A program made the translations under genes and the position numbers. A DNA stretch of 19,757 nt from NCBI GenBank assembly GCA_947600345.1, contig CANQGC010000019.1:1-19757 (forward strand). Reading direction: 5' to 3'. Positions 1 through 7,070 of the stretch are shown here, piece by piece. Numbering within the stretch: position 1 is the first letter of the stretch; every line of letters begins with the position of its first letter. Origin of the DNA: an uncultured Clostridia bacterium (GTDB taxonomy: Bacteria; Bacillota; Clostridia; Christensenellales; Aristaeellaceae). The notes under the pieces are model-generated. The model did no database searches and was not told where the DNA came from. It saw nothing but the letters and a program-made list of their open reading frames with translations.

Positions 1-156
1 TACTCAGTCTCAGGCTCGCCAAAGCCTAATCCCTTTCTCTCTCAACCCGGCGTTTCACTCTCAGAATACTGACTGTTTTGTTTGCCTTGTCTCTATTCGC
101 TGTATCGTTTTCAAGGTTCGTCCGCTGTCATTTTTCAGTGTTTTTCCGTGACAGCA
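1..156 (-). other. Probable leader of a stable-RNA (rRNA) operon lying left of the window
   Basis: On the minus strand, sequence downstream of a near-ideal promoter reads leftward out of the window with no coding frame. It contains CCTTGAAAAC (complement of 107-116), which resembles the conserved TTGAAAAC segment found in Firmicute rRNA leaders and spacers. An inverted repeat, GCTGTCA/TGACAGC, lies at the probable RNA 5' end (about 124-154). No mature 16S sequence is visible, so the rRNA assignment is inference; another stable RNA is possible. Confidence 0.45.
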
Positions 157-162
157 AAAGTG

Positions 163-191
163 ATTATACCAAATCCAGATTGCCTTGTCAA
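163..191 (-). promoter_or_regulatory. Consensus sigma-A promoter with UP-like A/T tract
   Basis: On the minus strand, TTGACA (191-186), a 17-bp spacer and TATAAT (168-163) match the full consensus, with a TGG extended -10. Upstream (about 194-225) is a run of A and T tracts like an UP element. This architecture is typical of rRNA promoters. It points away from the solute-binding protein gene. Confidence 0.85.
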
Positions 192-266
192 GCCCTTTTT
201 TCATTTTTTCTGAAAAAAAGTTTTCGAGGGCTCATATGCTGGTTTGAACGCGCTTTGGAGGTCGTT

Positions 267-1409
267 ATGAAGCGATTGCTGCATCTACTTTGTCTGTTGA
301 TGGTCGCGATGCTGTTGCCCGCGGCGCTGCTGGTTTCGCGCGGGCTTCCCGCGGACACGCATCCCTACGTGGAGCGAAAGTACGCCGGGTGGAACGGCGT
401 GCTGCGCGCCTGGGTCTGCGCGCAGTGGGATTGCGCCGGCAGATTCGTTCGCTGGCTGAATGCCTGCGCGGAGGACTTTGAGAGGGCGCACGACGGCGTC
501 TACATCGAGTTCACGCCGGTGAGCATCGAAGAGTTGCGCTCCGCCGGTTCGGGCGGCATCCGGCCGCCGGAGCTGGCGCTGTTCTCCCCCGGGGCGATCG
601 CGGACCCCGCGCTGCTGTCGGCGACGGAAGCTCCCGGCGCGCTGCGCGAGGAGTTGCGGAGCATCGGCGGCGGCTTTGCCTGGCCCGTGGCGATGGGCGG
701 CTACATCTGGGTCTACAACCGGGCGCTGGCCGACGGTGCGCCCGTGCCCGGGGATGCCGTTGCGATTCCCATCGACGACGCGGCGCACAGCTACTCCGCC
801 GCCGCCGTGGCGCTGATGAGCGAAGCTCCCGGCGAAGATCTCCCCGAATCGGAGCCGCAGGGTGACGGAATCGACCTGGGTCTGCCCGCCAGCGCGACGG
901 TGGAGTCCGAGCGCGCGGGGCTCGTGCTTGCGGAGGACGCGCTTTCTCGCTTCATCGCGGGGGAAGTGCCCGCCGTGGCGGTGACCCAGGCGGAGCTGGC
1001 GCGCTTGATCCGACTGCGGGACGCCGGGAAGGGCCCGGACTGGGATTGCGCCGCCGCGGGGCAGCTCGCCTACACCGATCAGCTGCTGCTGCTGGGGCTC
1101 ATCAACCAACCCGATGGCGAGGGCGCGCAGCGGCTGGCGCTGGCGAGGGAGTTCGGCGAAAGTCTGCTTTCGGAGGAGGCTCAGGCGAGGCTTGCGGATG
1201 TCGGCGCGTTCTCCGTGACGGGCGCGCGCATCTACGACGGCCTCTCCGCCTACGCCAGCTTGGACGCGCTGCTCAACGGCAGGGAACTGCTCGCGCCCGC
1301 AAGCGCCTGGGCGAGTTCGGTCAAATGCGGCGAGCTGCTTCGCGCGCTCGCATCCGGAAGCCTGGCGCCGGAGGAGGCGCTGGCCGGACTGCGGGCGCGG
1401 CTGCGTTAA
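267..1409 (+). CDS. Extracellular solute-binding protein, family 1-like (orphan)
   Basis: A 380-aa protein resembling the periplasmic-type binding component of sugar ABC transporters. Residues 1-25 form a Sec signal peptide or membrane anchor (MKRLLHLLCLLMVAMLLPAA); there is no lipobox cysteine. The next stretch, with WLNACAEDFERAHDGVYIEF and PPELALFSPG, resembles the N-terminal lobe of family 1 binding proteins, and GGYIWVYNRAL matches the usual hinge region. The start at 267 is chosen over an in-frame ATG at 78 because GGAG (257-260) lies just upstream and the signal peptide begins here; the upstream extension would run through the rRNA-type promoter. No permease or ATPase genes are adjacent, so the substrate is unknown. 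No clear terminator follows. Confidence 0.7.
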   Translation: MKRLLHLLCLLMVAMLLPAALLVSRGLPADTHPYVERKYAGWNGVLRAWVCAQWDCAGRFVRWLNACAEDFERAHDGVYIEFTPVSIEELRSAGSGGIRPPELALFSPGAIADPALLSATEAPGALREELRSIGGGFAWPVAMGGYIWVYNRALADGAPVPGDAVAIPIDDAAHSYSAAAVALMSEAPGEDLPESEPQGDGIDLGLPASATVESERAGLVLAEDALSRFIAGEVPAVAVTQAELARLIRLRDAGKGPDWDCAAAGQLAYTDQLLLLGLINQPDGEGAQRLALAREFGESLLSEEAQARLADVGAFSVTGARIYDGLSAYASLDALLNGRELLAPASAWASSVKCGELLRALASGSLAPEEALAGLRARLR

Positions 1410-1510
1410 CTTTCCCATCGATCACAGCACTCTATATATAATAGGAAGATACACCGTTCCCCGGATCGCAGAAAAATTTAAATTTGGTCGAAATTCCTTC
1501 AACTTTATCC

Positions 1511-1539
1511 TTGATGTATGGAGGCAAAACGTGTATAAT
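1511..1539 (+). promoter_or_regulatory. Promoter of the AI-2E/rsmF/DUF3786 operon
   Basis: TTGATG (1511-1516), a 17-bp spacer and TATAAT (1534-1539) lie in the AT-rich gap 1410-1592. Transcription would start near 1546, 47 bp before the ATG. The same gap holds a 12-bp palindrome AAATTTAAATTT at 1474-1485, upstream of the promoter. Confidence 0.75.
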
Positions 1540-1592
1540 TTAATTATAAAATAACTTACAGAGCACTGTCTGCTGGAACCGTGGAGGACGCC

Positions 1593-2801
1593 ATGAAACT
1601 GCCGTTTCTCAAGGAGGAGTACCACAAGGGCATCGCCGGGCGCATCGTGGTGGTTGCGTTCGCGATTTTATTTGCCGCCTTCGTGTTCCGTTTCGATGAA
1701 GTCTGGCGCCTCGTGCGCCAGCTCACCTCGCTGGCCTCGCCCTTCATCGTCGGCTTTGCCATCGCATTTCTGCTGGGGCCGGTCCAGCGCAAGATCGAAT
1801 CCGTGCTTCGGCCGACGCTGTTCAAGAACTCCCAGCGCATCAAGCTGATGCACGGCGTCTCGGCGGGCCTGTCCGTGCTGTTTCTGCTGATGCTGATCTT
1901 CGTGTTCCTTTGGATCTTTGTGCCGCAGCTGGTGGATTCCATCAAGTCCATCGTGGAGTACATCACCCGCTTTCTGCGGGCAAATTCGAGCCGCCTGAAT
2001 GAGATTCTGGTCAGCCACAACATCATCAGCTTCAACGGCGACGAACTGGTGGTGGCCTGGGAGAACATCGTCTCCAGCCAGATCAAAAACATCACCACGA
2101 TCCTGGACAACCTGGTCACGATTTCCAGCGTCATTGTGAACTTCCTCTACAAGATGCTGGTGGGCATGATCACCGCCTTCTACATCCTGCTGGACAAGGA
2201 CCACCTGGCCGCGCAGATCAAGAAGATCGGCTACTCCGTGATGTCCCGGGAAAAGATCGAGGGTCTGATCTTCTGGACCCGCCGGGCGAACCACATCTTC
2301 GCGGGCTTCATTTCGGGCAAGATACTGGATTCCTTCATCATCGGCGTGATCTGCTACATCGGCATGCTGCTCTTCCGCATGGAGTATCCGCTGCTGATCG
2401 CCAGCGTGATCGGCGTCACGAATATCATCCCCTTCTTCGGGCCCTTCATTGGCTGGGTGCCGAGCGCGCTGATCCTGCTGATCGTGAATCCCATCAGCGC
2501 GCTGTGGTTTACGGTGTTCGTGCTGTTCCTGCAGCAGCTGGACGGCAACGTGATCGGCCCGCACATACTGGGCGACTCGGTGGGCGTGTCGGCGCTCTCG
2601 ATCATGATCGCCATCGTGATCGGCAGCGGACTGTTCGGCTTTGTGGGCATGGTGGTGAGCGTTCCTGTCTACGCGCTGATCTATGCCTTCATCCGCACGA
2701 TGATCCACGGCAAACTCAAATCGCGCGGACTTCCCACCGATACCGAGGAGTACGTGCACGCGCCCGAGATGCTGAAGCCGGAGGTTCCGCCGCATGTGTG
2801 A
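1593..2801 (+). CDS. AI-2E family transporter (integral membrane permease)
   Basis: A 402-aa polytopic membrane protein of the AI-2E (PF01594) family. Hydrophobic segments alternate with short loops: two near the N-terminus (about residues 15-60), one near 90-115, one near 180-200, and a cluster over the last 170 residues. The C-terminal block, with IIPFFGPFIGWVPSALIL, QQLDGNVIGPHILGDSVG and a glycine-rich IGSGLFGFVGMVVSVP helix, is the family signature. Family members export diverse small molecules or ions; the name does not prove autoinducer-2 transport. The ATG at 1593 is preferred over the GTG at 1581 because GGAGG (1583-1587) is spaced 5 nt from it. The 3' end overlaps rsmF by 8 bp, indicating translational coupling. 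Confidence 0.88.
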   Translation: MKLPFLKEEYHKGIAGRIVVVAFAILFAAFVFRFDEVWRLVRQLTSLASPFIVGFAIAFLLGPVQRKIESVLRPTLFKNSQRIKLMHGVSAGLSVLFLLMLIFVFLWIFVPQLVDSIKSIVEYITRFLRANSSRLNEILVSHNIISFNGDELVVAWENIVSSQIKNITTILDNLVTISSVIVNFLYKMLVGMITAFYILLDKDHLAAQIKKIGYSVMSREKIEGLIFWTRRANHIFAGFISGKILDSFIIGVICYIGMLLFRMEYPLLIASVIGVTNIIPFFGPFIGWVPSALILLIVNPISALWFTVFVLFLQQLDGNVIGPHILGDSVGVSALSIMIAIVIGSGLFGFVGMVVSVPVYALIYAFIRTMIHGKLKSRGLPTDTEEYVHAPEMLKPEVPPHV

Positions 2802-4128
2802 TGCGATTCGCGTGCCGGACGGCTTCGTCCGTGAGATCGAGGAAATGCTGGGGTCGGACGCTCCGGCATTTTTCGCTTCCCTGGAGGAGCCCGCCGCCCT
2901 CGCGCTGCGGCTGAATCCGGCGCGCGCGGGCGCGGAGGCGGCGGAGGCGTTCATCGGGGACCCCGTGCCCTGGGAGCCGCTGGGGCGCTATCTGAAGCCG
3001 GGTACGAGGCCCGGCGCGGGAATCGCCCACGCGGCGGGGGCGTTCTACCTCCAGGAGGCCAGCGCCATGGTGAGCGCCGCCGCGCTGGACCCGAAGCCCG
3101 GCGAGCGGGTGCTGGACCTCTGCGCCGCGCCCGGCGGCAAGAGCACGCAGATCGCCGCCAGGTTGATGGGCGAGGGCCTGCTGGTATCCAATGAGCCGGA
3201 GCCCGGCCGGGCAAAGGTGCTGGCGTCGAACCTGGAGCGCATGGGCGCGCGCAACGCCTGCGTGGTCTGCGCCTACCCGGACGCGCTCGCCTCTCGCTGG
3301 GCGGGCTGCTTCGACGCCGTGCTCTGCGACGCGCCCTGCTCCGGCGAGGGCATGTTCCGCCGCGACCCTGCCGCGAGATCGCAGTGGAGCCCCGCCTCTC
3401 CGGCGGGCTGCGCGAAGCGGCAGGCGGAGATACTGGATCGCGCCGCCGAGCTGGTTCGGCCCGGCGGGCGGCTGGTGTACTCCACCTGCACGTTCAATTC
3501 GATCGAAAACGAAGGCGCCATCGCCGCGTTCCTGGAGCGCCATCCGGAGTTCGCGCCGGAGGAATTCGAGCTGCCGGGGATCGGCAAGTCCCGCGGCGGC
3601 ATGCTTCGCGTCTGGCCCCACCTCGCGCGCGGCGACGGCCACTTCGCGGCGAGGCTGCGCAAGGCGGGGGACGGCGAAAGACCGGCTGCGCCCGAGCATC
3701 GGAGCGACAGGGAATCTCCGGCGCTGCTGCGCAGGCTGGAGGAGGAGATCGGGGCGCTGCCGGAGGCGTGGACCCGGCGGCTGGAGCGATCCGGCGATTT
3801 CCTCTACTCCATCGCGCCGGAGCGGCCGGAGCTGGCGGGACTGCGGGTGGTATCGCCCGGCCTGCGGCTGCTGCGCATCGGCCGGAACTATGTGGAGCCG
3901 GAGCACGCGCTGGCGATGGCGATGGACGCGGCGCAGGCATCCCGGCGCATGGAGCTGGACGACGCGCGGGCGAAGCGCTACCTGGCGGGCGAGGCGCTGG
4001 GCTGTGGCGACGAGATCAGGGGTTGGACGCTGATGGTTTGGCGCGGGCTTCCGCTGGGCTGGGGCAAGGCGTCGAACGGGCAGATGAAGAACCACCTACC
4101 GAAGGGATTGCGGGTGAATTTGCGATGA
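2794..4128 (+). CDS. rsmF: RsmF/RsmB-family 16S rRNA cytosine-C5 methyltransferase
   Basis: A 444-aa SAM-dependent RNA m5C methyltransferase of the NOL1/NOP2/sun family. SAM-binding motif I is LDLCAAPGGKS (107-117). The PCS motif is DAPCSGEGMFRRD (179-191). The catalytic TC motif is YSTCTFNSIENE (229-240). C182 and C232 are the two expected active-site cysteines. The C-terminal third, with LRLLRIGRNYVEPEHAL and RGLPLGWGKASNGQMKNHLP, matches the extra RNA-binding extension of RsmF-type enzymes. The start overlaps the preceding permease stop; GGAGG lies at 2780-2784. The stop shares an ATGA overlap with the next gene. The exact target base cannot be read from sequence. Confidence 0.9.
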   Translation: MCDAIRVPDGFVREIEEMLGSDAPAFFASLEEPAALALRLNPARAGAEAAEAFIGDPVPWEPLGRYLKPGTRPGAGIAHAAGAFYLQEASAMVSAAALDPKPGERVLDLCAAPGGKSTQIAARLMGEGLLVSNEPEPGRAKVLASNLERMGARNACVVCAYPDALASRWAGCFDAVLCDAPCSGEGMFRRDPAARSQWSPASPAGCAKRQAEILDRAAELVRPGGRLVYSTCTFNSIENEGAIAAFLERHPEFAPEEFELPGIGKSRGGMLRVWPHLARGDGHFAARLRKAGDGERPAAPEHRSDRESPALLRRLEEEIGALPEAWTRRLERSGDFLYSIAPERPELAGLRVVSPGLRLLRIGRNYVEPEHALAMAMDAAQASRRMELDDARAKRYLAGEALGCGDEIRGWTLMVWRGLPLGWGKASNGQMKNHLPKGLRVNLR

Positions 4129-4727
4129 TGAAGCGAGAGATCGATGCCTTTGAGGGCATGATGCGGACCGCGCGGGAGTGGCTCGCGGGCCGGGATCCCT
4201 GGGAGATCGCCCGGAACGCGGGCGTAAGCTTCGACGGGAGCGCCTTCGCGCTGAGCAGCCTGGGCGAGGAGATTCGCGTCTCCTTCCCCGCGTACGAGAT
4301 CGAGCCGCGGCTGGATCCCTGGCGGCAGATGGTGCTGCTGCACTACCTGAAGCTGGCCGACGGCGCGCCGCTGTACGGACGGCTGATGGCCTTTGCCGAG
4401 CTGAAGAGCGGGCTGGCCCGGGGCGGGGATTTTGACCGCGGGTGCGAGGCCGCGATTCGCGACCGGCTCGGCGGGCTTGACCCGGAGGCGCTGCGGGCGA
4501 AGTGCGAGGGGTTGGGCGCGCGGATGCTGGACAGCAACGCCGACCTCTGCGCGGAGTTTCCCTACCTGCCGCGCTTTCCGCTGACGCTCAAGCTCTGGTT
4601 CGCGGATGAGGAGTTTCCCGCGTCGGGGCGGCTGATGCTGGATGCCTCGGCGGATCACTATTTGACGATCGAGGATGCGGTGACGGCGGGGCAGTTGTTG
4701 ATGTACAAGTTGACTGGGGTGCCGTGA
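4125..4727 (+). CDS. DUF3786 domain protein
   Basis: A 200-aa protein matching the DUF3786 pattern: DPWRQMVLLHYLKLADG (64-80), then a C-terminal block with LPRFPLTLKLWFADEEFPA (148-166), MLDASADHYLTIEDAVTAG (171-189). The family has no established biochemical role; some members sit near corrinoid or C1-metabolism genes, but here it follows rsmF. The ATG at 4125 overlaps the rsmF stop (ATGA), with a second ATG at 4128, so translation is probably coupled. No signal peptide or membrane segment is seen. It is the last gene of the operon and is followed by repeat copy 1. Confidence 0.75.
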   Translation: MMKREIDAFEGMMRTAREWLAGRDPWEIARNAGVSFDGSAFALSSLGEEIRVSFPAYEIEPRLDPWRQMVLLHYLKLADGAPLYGRLMAFAELKSGLARGGDFDRGCEAAIRDRLGGLDPEALRAKCEGLGARMLDSNADLCAEFPYLPRFPLTLKLWFADEEFPASGRLMLDASADHYLTIEDAVTAGQLLMYKLTGVP

Positions 4728-4785
4728 TGAATCGGTTGGATTTGCGCGGACTCGAATGTTGGCGGGGAAATGATGCAGGGGATTG

Positions 4786-5017
4786 AGAGTTAGTGCGGGC
4801 TCTTTTGGCCTGGGAAGCAGCGCTTCCCAGGCCAAAAAATCGCCGCGGCGGCCCGTGGATTGGAGGCGTCGCGGCGTTGGTTCGCTTTGATGAAGTCTTG
4901 GATTTGGCGCGGGCCGCCTGGGGTTACGCTGGGCTCCGCCCAGACCTGCTCAAGGGACTCTGTCCCTTGAGAATTCCTGCCAAGGAACCTGAGGTTCCTT
5001 GGATTCTCCCTTCTGCT
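4786..5017 (-). repeat. Composite hairpin repeat, copy 1
   Basis: A 232-bp element in the convergent gap between the DUF3786 gene and vanY. Hairpins in plus order: A, 16-bp perfect stem 4803-4818/4822-4837 (loop AGC); B, long-range stem 4847-4855/4910-4918; C, 4929-4943 (CTGGGC, loop TCC, GCCCAG); D, 4949-4971 (10-bp stem, loop TCT); E, 4980-5002 (CCAAGGAACC, loop TGA). The element ends in ATTCTCCCTTCTG. The minus strand is called sense because end E lies 19 nt beyond the vanY stop. The gap 4728-5036 holds no gene and no other terminator. Confidence 0.85.
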
Positions 5018-5036
5018 AGCGCGCTGGGGGCCGGGG

Positions 5037-5828
5037 CTATTTGCTCTCCCCCAGGAACGCTTCCAGCGTGATATCCTGTTCCCAGATTTGCGTGGCGGCC
5101 TGCTTGCCCACGTAGCGGTAGTGCCAGGGCTCGTAGCTGATGCCCGTCTCCTCCGCCTTATTGGCGGGGTAGCGCTGGATGAAGCCGTACTCGTGGGCGT
5201 GCTGCTGCAGCCAGGCGTACTGGGGCGTGCTTTCGAAGCCCTCGCTGGTCTCCACGGTCACGTCGAAGGCCAGGCCCGTCTGGTGCTCGCTGGCGCCGGG
5301 CTCCTGGGCCTTATCCGGGTCGCTCTCGGCGTAGACCTCCGCCTGGCGCTCGTAGCTGCGGTAGCCGCTGGTCACGATGTAGCCGTTCATGTCCGCCACC
5401 TCCGCCGCGTGGAACATCTGCTCCATCGGCTCGTAGCATTCCCGGGCCAGGTAGATCTCGCTGCTCGCCAGGCGGAAGGAGTGGCGCTGGTTGTAGAGGT
5501 TCACCAGGCCCTCGGGCACGTAGTCCGCTTCCAGGCGGTGGCTATCGTTCACCAGCAGGATCTTGCCGTGGAAGTGCGTGGATTGCACGCCGAAGAACCA
5601 GCCCAGGCCGAACATGCCGCCCAGCAGCGCCACGCAGATGGCCGCAGAGGTGATCGCCTTCGCCTTGCTCAGCGTGAGCGTCAGCGGAAAGCGCGCGCCC
5701 CGGCGCGGCCTTCTCGACCTCGCGACGCGCCTGACCGCATCCTTTTCCGCTCGCGCTGCGGCGCGCCTGGCGGACGATCCTCCGCCCCCCGCGGCGGGTC
5801 CGCGCCCTGTGCCCGGCCTTCTATCCAT
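5037..5828 (-). CDS. M15/VanY-type D-alanyl-D-alanine carboxypeptidase, membrane anchored
   Basis: A 263-aa zinc peptidase expected to trim the terminal D-Ala from peptidoglycan stem peptides outside the cell. Residues 1-50 are Arg- and Ala-rich and cytoplasmic; about 55-80 form one transmembrane helix; the remainder is extracellular. The metal site is visible: SEHQTGLAFD (180-189, H182 and D189 as ligands) and EPWH (E233 catalytic, H236 ligand). SGYRSYERQAEVY (154-166) is the usual family motif. The start at 5828 is preceded by GGGAG at 9 nt spacing; an alternative ATG nine bases upstream abuts GGGAG and is less likely. It is transcribed alone, divergent from the GyrI-like gene, with its own consensus promoter. 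No vanHAX genes are nearby, so a vancomycin-resistance role is not supported. Confidence 0.9.
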   Translation of the reverse strand: MDRRPGTGRGPAAGGGGSSARRAAARAEKDAVRRVARSRRPRRGARFPLTLTLSKAKAITSAAICVALLGGMFGLGWFFGVQSTHFHGKILLVNDSHRLEADYVPEGLVNLYNQRHSFRLASSEIYLARECYEPMEQMFHAAEVADMNGYIVTSGYRSYERQAEVYAESDPDKAQEPGASEHQTGLAFDVTVETSEGFESTPQYAWLQQHAHEYGFIQRYPANKAEETGISYEPWHYRYVGKQAATQIWEQDITLEAFLGESK

Positions 5829-5856
5829 GCTCCTCATCTCCCGTAGCTTTGCTCCT

Positions 5857-5885
5857 ATCATAGCCCGCGCGGCCCGCGCTGTCAA
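5857..5885 (-). promoter_or_regulatory. Promoter of the VanY-like gene
   Basis: On the minus strand, TTGACA (5885-5880), a 17-bp GC-rich spacer and TATGAT (5862-5857) form a near-consensus sigma-A promoter about 30 bp before the start codon. Confidence 0.82.
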
Positions 5886-5907
5886 GGTTTTTCTATCCGA
5901 AAACCCA

Positions 5908-5936
5908 TTGCGCCGGGAGGTTTGGTGTGCTATCAT
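5908..5936 (+). promoter_or_regulatory. Promoter of the GyrI-like/EamA/PEP-synthase-like operon
   Basis: TTGCGC (5908-5913), a 17-bp spacer and TATCAT (5931-5936), preceded by TGC (extended -10). It lies 22 bp before the first ATG and is divergent from the vanY promoter with 22 bp between the two -35 boxes. Confidence 0.65.
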
Positions 5937-5957
5937 AGAGCAGGGAGGCGATGGCGC

Positions 5958-6599
5958 ATGGCGTTTGACTACAAGAAGGAATACAAGGAATTTTACCTGC
6001 CGAAGAGCAAGCCGTCCATCGTGACGGTTCCGCCGATGAACTACCTGGCCGTGCGCGGGAGCGGCGATCCCAACGCGGAGGATGGCGCGTACAAGCAATC
6101 CATCGGCCTGCTCTACGCCGTCGCGTTCACCATCAAGATGAGCTGCAAGGGCGACCATCGGATCGAAGGTTACTTCGACTACGTGGTGCCGCCGCTGGAG
6201 GGCTTCTGGCGGCAGGAGGGCATGGAAGCCGGCGCGGGCATCGACTACAGCCGCAAGGCGGACATGCGCTTCATATCGGTCATCCGCCTGCCGGAGTTCG
6301 TGACGAAGGCGGAGTTCGACTGGGCCGTGGCCGAGGCGGCGCGCAAGAAGGGCCTGGACCTCTCGAGGATGGAGTTTCTCCCCTTCGACGAGGGCGAGTG
6401 CGTGCAGTGCATGCACGTAGGCCTCTACGACGGCGAGCCCGAAACCATCGCCCGTATGCACGCCTTTGCGGAGGAGAACGGCTACGCCATCGACCTGGGC
6501 GAGGCGCGGCCGCACCACGAGATCTACCTCTCCGATCCGCGCCGCTGCGACCCGGCGAAGCTCAAGACCGTGGTGCGGCATCCGGTCCGGCGGAAGTAA
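5958..6599 (+). CDS. GyrI-like small-molecule-binding domain protein
   Basis: A 213-aa stand-alone GyrI-like (AraC effector-binding/SHP2-fold) protein. Features typical of this group are IVTVPPMNYLAVRGSGDPN near the N-terminus, YFDYVVPPLEGFW, and the C-terminal ARPHHEIYLSDPRRCDPAKL segment. It lacks a DNA-binding domain, so it probably binds or processes a small hydrophobic ligand rather than acting as a regulator itself. The ATG at 5958 follows GGAGG (5944-5948) at 9 nt; a GTG at 5922 lies inside the promoter and is rejected. It is followed after 30 bp by the EamA gene in an apparent operon. Confidence 0.82.
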   Translation: MAFDYKKEYKEFYLPKSKPSIVTVPPMNYLAVRGSGDPNAEDGAYKQSIGLLYAVAFTIKMSCKGDHRIEGYFDYVVPPLEGFWRQEGMEAGAGIDYSRKADMRFISVIRLPEFVTKAEFDWAVAEAARKKGLDLSRMEFLPFDEGECVQCMHVGLYDGEPETIARMHAFAEENGYAIDLGEARPHHEIYLSDPRRCDPAKLKTVVRHPVRRK

Positions 6600-6629
6600 G
6601 TTTTCATCAGAATTCAGGGGGAAGGGCAC

Positions 6630-7043
6630 ATGTGGCTGATACTCGCGCTGCTCTCGTCGCTGTTTGCGGCGCTGACCTCGATCCTGGCGAAGGTCGGCAT
6701 CGAGGGCGTCAATTCCAATCTGGCGACGGCCATCCGCACGGCGGTGGTGCTCATTATGGCCTGGGGCATGGTGTTCCTGACCAACGCCCAGGGCGGCGTC
6801 TCGGGAATCAGTCGCCGGAGCTGGCTGTTCCTGATCCTCTCCGGCCTGGCGACGGGCGCGTCCTGGCTGTGCTACTACCGGGCGCTGCAGATCGGCGAGG
6901 CGTCCAAGGTCGTGCCCATCGACAAGCTGAGCGTGGTGTTCACACTGGTGCTGGCGTTTGTATTCCTGCACGAGAAGTTCACGGCCAGGTCGCTGGCCGG
7001 CTGCGCGCTGATTAGCGCGGGCACGCTGTTGATGGTATTGTAA
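6630..7043 (+). CDS. Half-size EamA (DMT) family transporter
   Basis: A 137-aa membrane protein with about five hydrophobic segments, equal to a single EamA repeat. The sequence has LTSILAKVGIEGVNSNLATAIRT at the N-terminus, WLCYYRALQIGEASKVVPIDKLS in the middle and LHEKFTARSLAGCALISAGTLLM at the end, all typical of DMT-superfamily metabolite transporters. Most EamA proteins have two repeats in about 300 aa; half-size forms presumably dimerise. A GGGGGAAGGG segment precedes the ATG. The gene lies between the GyrI-like gene (30 bp away) and the PEP-synthase-like gene (27 bp away). Its substrate is unknown. Confidence 0.88.
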   Translation: MWLILALLSSLFAALTSILAKVGIEGVNSNLATAIRTAVVLIMAWGMVFLTNAQGGVSGISRRSWLFLILSGLATGASWLCYYRALQIGEASKVVPIDKLSVVFTLVLAFVFLHEKFTARSLAGCALISAGTLLMVL

Positions 7044-7070
7044 TATTTCAAAACCGAAGGGAGCGATTTT

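Noticed and set aside
78..266. Upstream in-frame extension of the solute-binding protein
   Set aside because: It lacks a ribosome-binding site, crosses the minus-strand promoter and would bury the signal peptide.
285..1418. Minus-strand open frame opposite the solute-binding protein
   Set aside because: Arg/Gln/Pro-rich shadow translation with no ribosome-binding site and no family motif.
4793..5071. Small open frames running through the repeat copies (also 10664-10933 and 13653-13916)
   Set aside because: They translate the hairpins into peptides such as KGLCPLRIPAKEPEVPWI; different copies give the same peptide because they are the same repeat. Such frames are likely to be misannotated as proteins.
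5037..5828. Vancomycin-resistance vanY
   Set aside because: The peptidase motifs fit VanY, but no vanRS, vanH, vanA/B or vanX genes are nearby; a housekeeping wall peptidase is more likely.
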